Shown piece by piece: positions 59,631 to 64,000 of a stretch of DNA of 64,000 bases. Position 1 is the stretch's first letter; every line of letters starts with the position of its first letter. Source of the DNA: Micromonospora_G sp044901685 (GTDB taxonomy: Bacteria; Actinomycetota; Actinomycetes; Mycobacteriales; Micromonosporaceae); the NCBI RefSeq assembly GCF_044901685.1, contig NZ_JBJDPS010000004.1:186001-250000 (forward strand). The letters run 5' to 3'. The position numbers and the translations under genes were made by a program. Below the pieces are notes generated by a model. It saw nothing but the letters and a program-made list of their open reading frames with translations. It did not search any database and was not told the DNA's origin.

Positions 59631-60314
59631 ATGTTGGCTGTCAAACGCTTGGGGATAGGCGCTGGTCTGGCGATGCTCGGACTGGCACTGGTGGGCCTCG
59701 CGCCGGCCACCGCCGCACATGGCGCGGCCGCGCCGTCCCAGCAGGATTCGCAGTACCTACAGGCGATTCACCAGGCCAACCTGGCCGAGATCGCCACCGG
59801 GAACCTGGCCCGGCAGAACGGTACGAACAAGCAGGTACAAGACCTGGGGTCACAGTTTGTGATGGACCACGCCCAGTTGGACAAGCAGGTGCAGAGCACC
59901 GCCTCGTCCACCGGCGTGACCCTGCCCGACTCGCCGACGCCGGACCAGCAGGCGGTGCTGAGCCAGTTGCAGGGGACCAGCGGCGCCGCGTTCGACACCC
60001 AATGGATCTCGGCGGAGTTGACCGCGCACCTGAAGAACATCCAGGCGACCCAGACCGAGCTGGCACAGGGCTCGGACCCGGCGGTCAAGAAGGTGGCCCA
60101 GGCGGCCCTGCCGAAGCTACAGATGCACTTCGACGAGCTGCTGCAACTGGCCCGGAAGTTGGGTGTGCCGGTGCCGGCCAACCCGTCGGTCGGACCGACC
60201 CCGAACCCGAGCGCGCCGAGCCCGGGACGCTCCTCGGGGTCGCCGAGCCCGCGCGGTAGCAGCACCCAGTCCGGTCCCGGGGCGACACTCTCGCCCAACC
60301 CGGGCATCAGCTGA
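59631..60314 (+). CDS. Secreted DUF4142 domain protein
   Basis: A 227-residue exported protein. A signal peptide of about 31 residues (LGIGAGLAMLGLALVGLAPATAAHG) precedes a four-helix ferritin-like DUF4142 domain (SQYLQAIHQANLAEIATGNLA, MDHAQLDKQVQ, LKNIQATQTELAQGS, FDELLQLARKLGV). The last 50 residues are Pro/Ser-rich (SPGRSSGSPSPRGSS). ATG 59631 follows GAGGGGGGAA. DUF4142 proteins may act in stress at the cell surface; function is unknown. Confidence 0.88.
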   Translation: MLAVKRLGIGAGLAMLGLALVGLAPATAAHGAAAPSQQDSQYLQAIHQANLAEIATGNLARQNGTNKQVQDLGSQFVMDHAQLDKQVQSTASSTGVTLPDSPTPDQQAVLSQLQGTSGAAFDTQWISAELTAHLKNIQATQTELAQGSDPAVKKVAQAALPKLQMHFDELLQLARKLGVPVPANPSVGPTPNPSAPSPGRSSGSPSPRGSSTQSGPGATLSPNPGIS

Positions 60315-60327
60315 CCGCGAGCTGTTG

Positions 60328-60376
60328 AAGGAAGGGCCCCTTGTTAACGCATAGCGTTAACAAGGGGCCCTTCCTT
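60328..60376. repeat. Dispersed palindrome, copy 5 (23-bp arms, ATA loop)
   Basis: Arms 60328-60350 and 60354-60376 are exact complements, between convergent DUF4142 and RAM-domain genes. Confidence 0.9.
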
Positions 60377-60403
60377 GCATGCGTGCGGGGGGAGGGGTGG
60401 GAG

Positions 60404-60691
60404 TCAGTCCGCGTCGGCGAGGCCGATCGCGAACGCCTCCTCCAGGTCGTGTTGCGAGTAGGCGCGGAAGGCGATGTGTGACTCGGTGTTCATCACGCCC
60501 GGCACCTTCGAGATCCGACCGGCGATCACCTCGGCGATCTGGTCGAACTCGCGTACGCGTACGACGGCGATCAGGTCGACGTTGCCGGCGACCGAGTAGA
60601 CCTCGCTGACCCCCGGCTGGGCGGCGAGTGCCTCGGCCACCTCGGGAATCGAGTCGGTCGCGCAGTCGATGAGGACGATCGCGGTGATCAC
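60404..60691 (-). CDS. Stand-alone Lrp/AsnC ligand-binding (RAM) domain protein
   Basis: A 95-residue protein with only the Lrp/AsnC effector domain: MITAIVLIDCATDSIPEVAEAL, GVSEVYSVAGNVDLIAVVRV, and KVPGVMNTESHIAF. No HTH is present, so it cannot bind DNA on its own; such proteins may bind amino acids or modulate full-length partners. GTG/ATG at 60691 with AAAGGAG-type site upstream. Confidence 0.93.
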   Translation of the reverse strand: MITAIVLIDCATDSIPEVAEALAAQPGVSEVYSVAGNVDLIAVVRVREFDQIAEVIAGRISKVPGVMNTESHIAFRAYSQHDLEEAFAIGLADAD

Positions 60692-60719
60692 CGTCGGGCT
60701 CCTTTCGTGGGCCTGTCGC

Positions 60720-61754
60720 TCATGCTAGAGGGTCACCGACGGTCACGGTCAGGTCGCGGCCGACCCGGATCGCCCGTTCGAGCCGCTCGTCCTCGGCCAC
60801 CGTGCCGCCGGGCCAGACCACCGCGTCGCGTACGGTCCCGTGGACCTCGGCGCCGGCACCGATCACCGCCCGTCGGCAGCGCCCGTCGACCGTCGCGCCG
60901 GGGTCGACCAGGTTGCCACCACCGGCGGCGTGCAGGTTGGCGGCGAGGTAGTCGGCCGGGGTCCCGGTGTCCAGGTACGTGCCGGCGAACGGCACCACGG
61001 TCAGTTCGCCGACCGCCTCGGCCGGTCGCCAGACCGTCTTGACCAGTTCGGCCGGCTCCACCGGCAGGTCCCGCACGTAGTGCCAGGGCAGCAGCGAGAA
61101 GCCGGCGAACCGGTGGCCGTCGAAGCCGTACGGCTCGGTCGGGTCGGTGATCGGCTGGCCGAGCAGGCGTACGGTCCGGCCGTCCCAGCCGGCGAGCAGC
61201 GCGGCGATGTCCGGCCCCGGTGGCGCCTGCGGGTCGGCCAGGTAACTGTCGGCGTTGCCCACCAGCACGCCGCGACCGTCGATCCAGTCGCGCAGGTTGG
61301 CCACCCCACCGGAGGTGCCCAGCGGCGCGCCCGGCTCCACCGACAGGTGTGCCCGGTCGCCGACCTGCCGGACCACCTGGTCGCCGAGGTAGCAGGCGTT
61401 GACCGCGACCCGTTCGGGGCCGGTGAAGCCCAGTGCGGCCACCCGCTCCAGCGCCCGGTCGAGCAGCGGTACGTTCCCGATCGGACAGAGCGCCTTCGGC
61501 ACCCGCTCGGTCAGCGGGCGCAGCCGGGTGCCCTCACCGGCGGCGAGGATGATCGCGCAGACGCCGTCCGGTGCCGTACCGCCCGCTGGCCCGCCGCCCG
61601 GGTAGCCGCTTCCCGCCGCCCCGCCCGCAGGCCCACGGCCCGGTGAGCCGCTTACCGCCGCCCCGCCCGCTGGCCCGCTCTCCGGTGCCCCGCCCGCTGG
61701 CCCGCGCGCCGCCCCGCTCTCCGGTGCCCCGCCGCGCGGTGAGCCGCCGCTCAT
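60720..61754 (-). CDS. NDP-sugar nucleotidyltransferase with Gly/Pro repeat N-terminus
   Basis: A 344-residue protein. Residues 1-60 are Gly/Pro/Ala/Ser repeats (GPAGGA-x-SG type), encoded by DNA repeats near 61575-61745. The nucleotidyltransferase core starts at about 66: ILAAGEGTRLRPLTERVPKALCPIGNVPLLDRAL. GNADSYL holds the metal Asp. A short C-terminal left-handed-helix-like part (DPGATVDGRCRRAVIGAGAEV) fits mannose-1-phosphate guanylyltransferase-like enzymes; the sugar is unknown. The repeat tail is unusual. Its start overlaps the NUDIX stop by four bases, and the true start could be near residue 60. Confidence 0.8.
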   Translation of the reverse strand: MSGGSPRGGAPESGAARGPAGGAPESGPAGGAAVSGSPGRGPAGGAAGSGYPGGGPAGGTAPDGVCAIILAAGEGTRLRPLTERVPKALCPIGNVPLLDRALERVAALGFTGPERVAVNACYLGDQVVRQVGDRAHLSVEPGAPLGTSGGVANLRDWIDGRGVLVGNADSYLADPQAPPGPDIAALLAGWDGRTVRLLGQPITDPTEPYGFDGHRFAGFSLLPWHYVRDLPVEPAELVKTVWRPAEAVGELTVVPFAGTYLDTGTPADYLAANLHAAGGGNLVDPGATVDGRCRRAVIGAGAEVHGTVRDAVVWPGGTVAEDERLERAIRVGRDLTVTVGDPLA

Positions 61755-62308
61755 GCCGTACCGGTGCGGGACGCGGTGCCGGGGTCCGCCTCGTCCGGTG
61801 CCGGTACGCCGGCCAGCGGGCCGATGCCGTACCGGCCGAGCAGGCGCGCCGTGGCGGTGGTCAGCCGGGGCAGGTCGTCCAGCGGGTGCCAGGCGGCCTC
61901 GTAGACCTCGCCACCGTCCACCCGCAGCGGTGTGCTGGCCGCCGGCACCCGCGCCTCGAAGACACAGTCGACCCAGCCCTTGAGGTGGATCACCGCGTTC
62001 GGCGTGGCCGGGGTGAGCTGGTCCGGGCTCAACCGGATGCCGGACTCCTCGTGCAGCTCCCGGGCCGCGCCGACGATCGGCTCCTCGTGCCGCTGGAGCA
62101 GCCCGGCCGGCAGGCTCCAGCCGTTGCCCGGCGGCTGGCGCAGCAACAGCAGTCGACCAGGCTCCGGAGCCTCGCTGTCGTAGACCAGCGTCACCGCGCC
62201 CACGATGTACTTGGGCACGGCCATGCGGACCAGTTTCCGCCGTACCGGGTGGGGGAGCCGGTAGAAGGCACGGTAGAACAGGGCCCGGGTCGATCGACGG
62301 GTGATCAC
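61751..62308 (-). CDS. NUDIX hydrolase
   Basis: A 185-residue hydrolase. The Nudix box GLLQRHEEPIVGAARELHEESGI is present with the REL-EESG core. The start ATG 62308 gives MITRRSTRALFYRAFYRLPHPVRRK, a basic N-terminus. It is coupled to the nucleotidyltransferase; a role in nucleotide or sugar-nucleotide housekeeping is inferred. Confidence 0.92.
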   Translation of the reverse strand: MITRRSTRALFYRAFYRLPHPVRRKLVRMAVPKYIVGAVTLVYDSEAPEPGRLLLLRQPPGNGWSLPAGLLQRHEEPIVGAARELHEESGIRLSPDQLTPATPNAVIHLKGWVDCVFEARVPAASTPLRVDGGEVYEAAWHPLDDLPRLTTATARLLGRYGIGPLAGVPAPDEADPGTASRTGTA

Positions 62309-62361
62309 GCCACCAGGCTAGAGGTCGCGGGGACGGTCGGGGTCAGCCGGGGCACGATGAC

Positions 62362-64000
62362 CTATTCGGGCTGGTCGACCAGAGCGATCAGACGGTTGAC
62401 CACCATGTCCGGCTCGATCGCCCGGTCGACCACCGCCACCAGCATGGTTTCCAGGTCGGGATAACCCAACTCCTCGGAGAGCCGGCGCAGCGGCAGGTCG
62501 TTGGCCAGGCCACGGTCGTGCTTGCGCAGGGTCAGTCCGATCGTGGCGCGGCCGAGGCGGACCTTGTCCGCGATCGAGATGCCCGGCTCCTGGTGCTCGG
62601 CGAAGTACCGGTTGATCTGCATCTGGGCGTGCGGCGACTTGACGAACTCCAGCCACTCCCGACGCGGCCCGGACGCGGGCTCGGTCGCCGCGTCGACCTC
62701 GTTCTGCCCGTCCGCCTCGGTGAAGATCTCCACCACGTCGCCCTCGTCGAGCGGGGAGGCGAGCGGCACCAGCCGGCCGTTGATCTTCGCCGCGAGGCAG
62801 TGGTCGCCCTTGTGGATACTCAGCTCGTACGCCAGGTCGACCGGGGTGGAGCCGGCCGGAAGCACGATCTGCCGCCCCTCGGCGAAGACCTGGATCTGGC
62901 TCTCCGCCAGGTCCCCGCGCAGCGACTGGAGGAACTGCGCCGAGTCCGACATCTCCTGTTCCCAGTCGAGCACCCGGCGCAGCCAGTCGAGCTGGTCGGT
63001 GTTGCTGCCGGTGCTGGCGGCGGACTGGGGGAACCTGAACTCGGCGGCGATGCCGTACTCCGCCGACTGGTGCATCGCCTTGGTCCGGATCAGCACCTCG
63101 ACGGTCTGCTCCTCCGGGCCGATCACCGTGGTGTGCAACGAGCGGTAGAGGTTGTTCTTGGGCGAGGCGATGAAGTCCTTGAACCGGCCGGCGACCGGGC
63201 GCCACTCGCCGTGGATCGCGCCCAGCGCGGCGTAACAGTCGGTGTCCGGGCCGTCCACCACTATCGCGATCCGGGGCAGGTCGAACGGGACCGAGTGTTC
63301 CCCGGCCACGGTGTCCTTCCAGATCGAGTAGTAGTGCCGGGGGCGGGCCTCGACCATGCTGACCACCCGGTCGCGGCGGAGCACCACCTTGGCCCGGCCG
63401 ACCACGTCCTGGAGGTAACTCGACCACCGTGGACGGTTGGTGACGTGCTCCTCGATCCGGGCGTACTGCTCCGGTTCGAGGTGCATCAGCACCACGTCGT
63501 CGAGCTCGCGCTTGAGCGCCTGGATGCCGAGCCGGTCACAGAGCGGGACCAGCACATCCAGGGTGGCGCGGGCGATCCGGGCCCGGGAGGCGGGGGAGCG
63601 GACCCCGAGGGTACGCATGTTGTGCAGCCGGTCGGCCAGCTTGATGATCAGCACTCGGACGTCCTTGCCGGCCGCGATGATCATCTTGCGGATGGTCTCC
63701 GCCTCGGCGGCCTTGCCGTAGAACGCCTTGTCGAACTTGGTCACCCCGTCGACCAGGTGCGCCACCTCGGGTCCGAAGTCGTCGGTCAGTGCCTGGAGGG
63801 TGTAGCGGGTGTCCTCCACTGTGTCGTGCAGCAGCGCCGCGACCAGGGTGGTGGTGTCCATGCCCAGGTCGGCGCAGATCTCCGCGACCGCCAGCGGATG
63901 GGTGATGTACGGCTCGCCGCTCTTGCGGAACTGCCCCCGGTGCATGTTCTCGGCGATGGTGTAGCCCCGGCGCAGCACCGTCGTGTCGGCGCTCGGGTGG
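62362..64000 (-). CDS. RelA/SpoT homologue (RSH), 5' end beyond the window
   Basis: The visible 546 codons hold an HD hydrolase domain (HPLAVAEICADLGMDTTTLVAALLHDTVEDT, LADRLHNMRTLG) with HD and ED metal residues intact. A ppGpp-synthetase-like domain follows (ARPRHYYSIWKD, GRFKDFIASPKNNLYRSLHTTVIGP, VEVLIRTKAMHQSAEYG), then a TGS domain (QIQVFAEGRQIVLPAGSTPVDLAYELS). The synthetase segment DLPRIAIVV has no Arg where active enzymes have DL-x-x-I-R, so synthesis may be impaired. It ends soon after TGS, without ACT. The reading frame runs past 64000, so the start lies outside. Confidence 0.88.
   Translation of the reverse strand, partial: HPSADTTVLRRGYTIAENMHRGQFRKSGEPYITHPLAVAEICADLGMDTTTLVAALLHDTVEDTRYTLQALTDDFGPEVAHLVDGVTKFDKAFYGKAAEAETIRKMIIAAGKDVRVLIIKLADRLHNMRTLGVRSPASRARIARATLDVLVPLCDRLGIQALKRELDDVVLMHLEPEQYARIEEHVTNRPRWSSYLQDVVGRAKVVLRRDRVVSMVEARPRHYYSIWKDTVAGEHSVPFDLPRIAIVVDGPDTDCYAALGAIHGEWRPVAGRFKDFIASPKNNLYRSLHTTVIGPEEQTVEVLIRTKAMHQSAEYGIAAEFRFPQSAASTGSNTDQLDWLRRVLDWEQEMSDSAQFLQSLRGDLAESQIQVFAEGRQIVLPAGSTPVDLAYELSIHKGDHCLAAKINGRLVPLASPLDEGDVVEIFTEADGQNEVDAATEPASGPRREWLEFVKSPHAQMQINRYFAEHQEPGISIADKVRLGRATIGLTLRKHDRGLANDLPLRRLSEELGYPDLETMLVAVVDRAIEPDMVVNRLIALVDQPE

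Overview
This is a GC-rich chromosomal window from a filamentous actinomycete, most likely a member of the Micromonosporaceae. That placement is inferred from the actinobacterial bcc-aa3 respiratory genes (qcrCAB, ctaC, ctaE, ctaF), the DUF397/DUF5753 regulator pair, DUF4191 and DUF3043 proteins, an archaeal-type Asp-tRNA synthetase behind a T-box, and many GTG starts. I saw no tRNA, rRNA, CRISPR array, transposase or integrase. The window looks like core chromosome with a few unusual accessory loci.

Layout. 1-8.2 kb: glnA (3' end cut off) with a clear GlnR-type operator, RDD and DUF4191 membrane proteins, a FAD oxidoreductase, and lipA and lipB separated by a T-box-controlled aspS on the opposite strand. 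8.3-13 kb: an accessory stretch with an AbiEi/DUF559-like protein bracketed by 51-bp palindrome-bearing repeats, a polytopic GT-C-like membrane protein, and a CooC-like P-loop ATPase plus a small partner protein behind a candidate Zur-like operator. 13-24 kb: a secreted PHB-depolymerase-type esterase, a TIGR01777 epimerase, sucB and lpdA, pepA, gcvT and conserved unknowns. 24-30.6 kb: a cobU-cobT fusion and cobS, a PLP dehydratase, a site-2 protease and an aldo/keto reductase. 30.7-39.3 kb: a 1,724-residue Pro-rich TPR/WG-repeat protein, a three-gene ABC-2 exporter and DUF3043. 39.4-50.4 kb: murA, nadA, glycerate kinase, a MarR/MFS pair, erpA, adenosine kinase, a DUF397/HTH-DUF5753 locus, and a cysteine desulfurase-tusA operon. 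50.5-59.4 kb: aerobic respiration (ctaC-ctaF, ctaG-like, ctaE-qcrC-qcrA-qcrB) with trpD and a receiver-like protein between. 59.6-64 kb: a DUF4142 secreted protein, a RAM-domain regulator, a nucleotidyltransferase, a NUDIX hydrolase and a RelA/SpoT homologue truncated by the window end.

How it works together. LipA/LipB make the lipoyl cofactor used by SucB and Lpd, and the usual glycine cleavage partners use GcvT. ErpA, the desulfurase/TusA pair and NadA form an Fe-S/sulfur theme around the respiratory cluster. Three features run through the whole window: five copies of one near-perfect palindrome (49-59 bp) at gene 3' ends, mostly between convergent genes; short tandem repeats that overlap the stop codons of four genes; and in-frame tandem repeats inside otherwise ordinary proteins.
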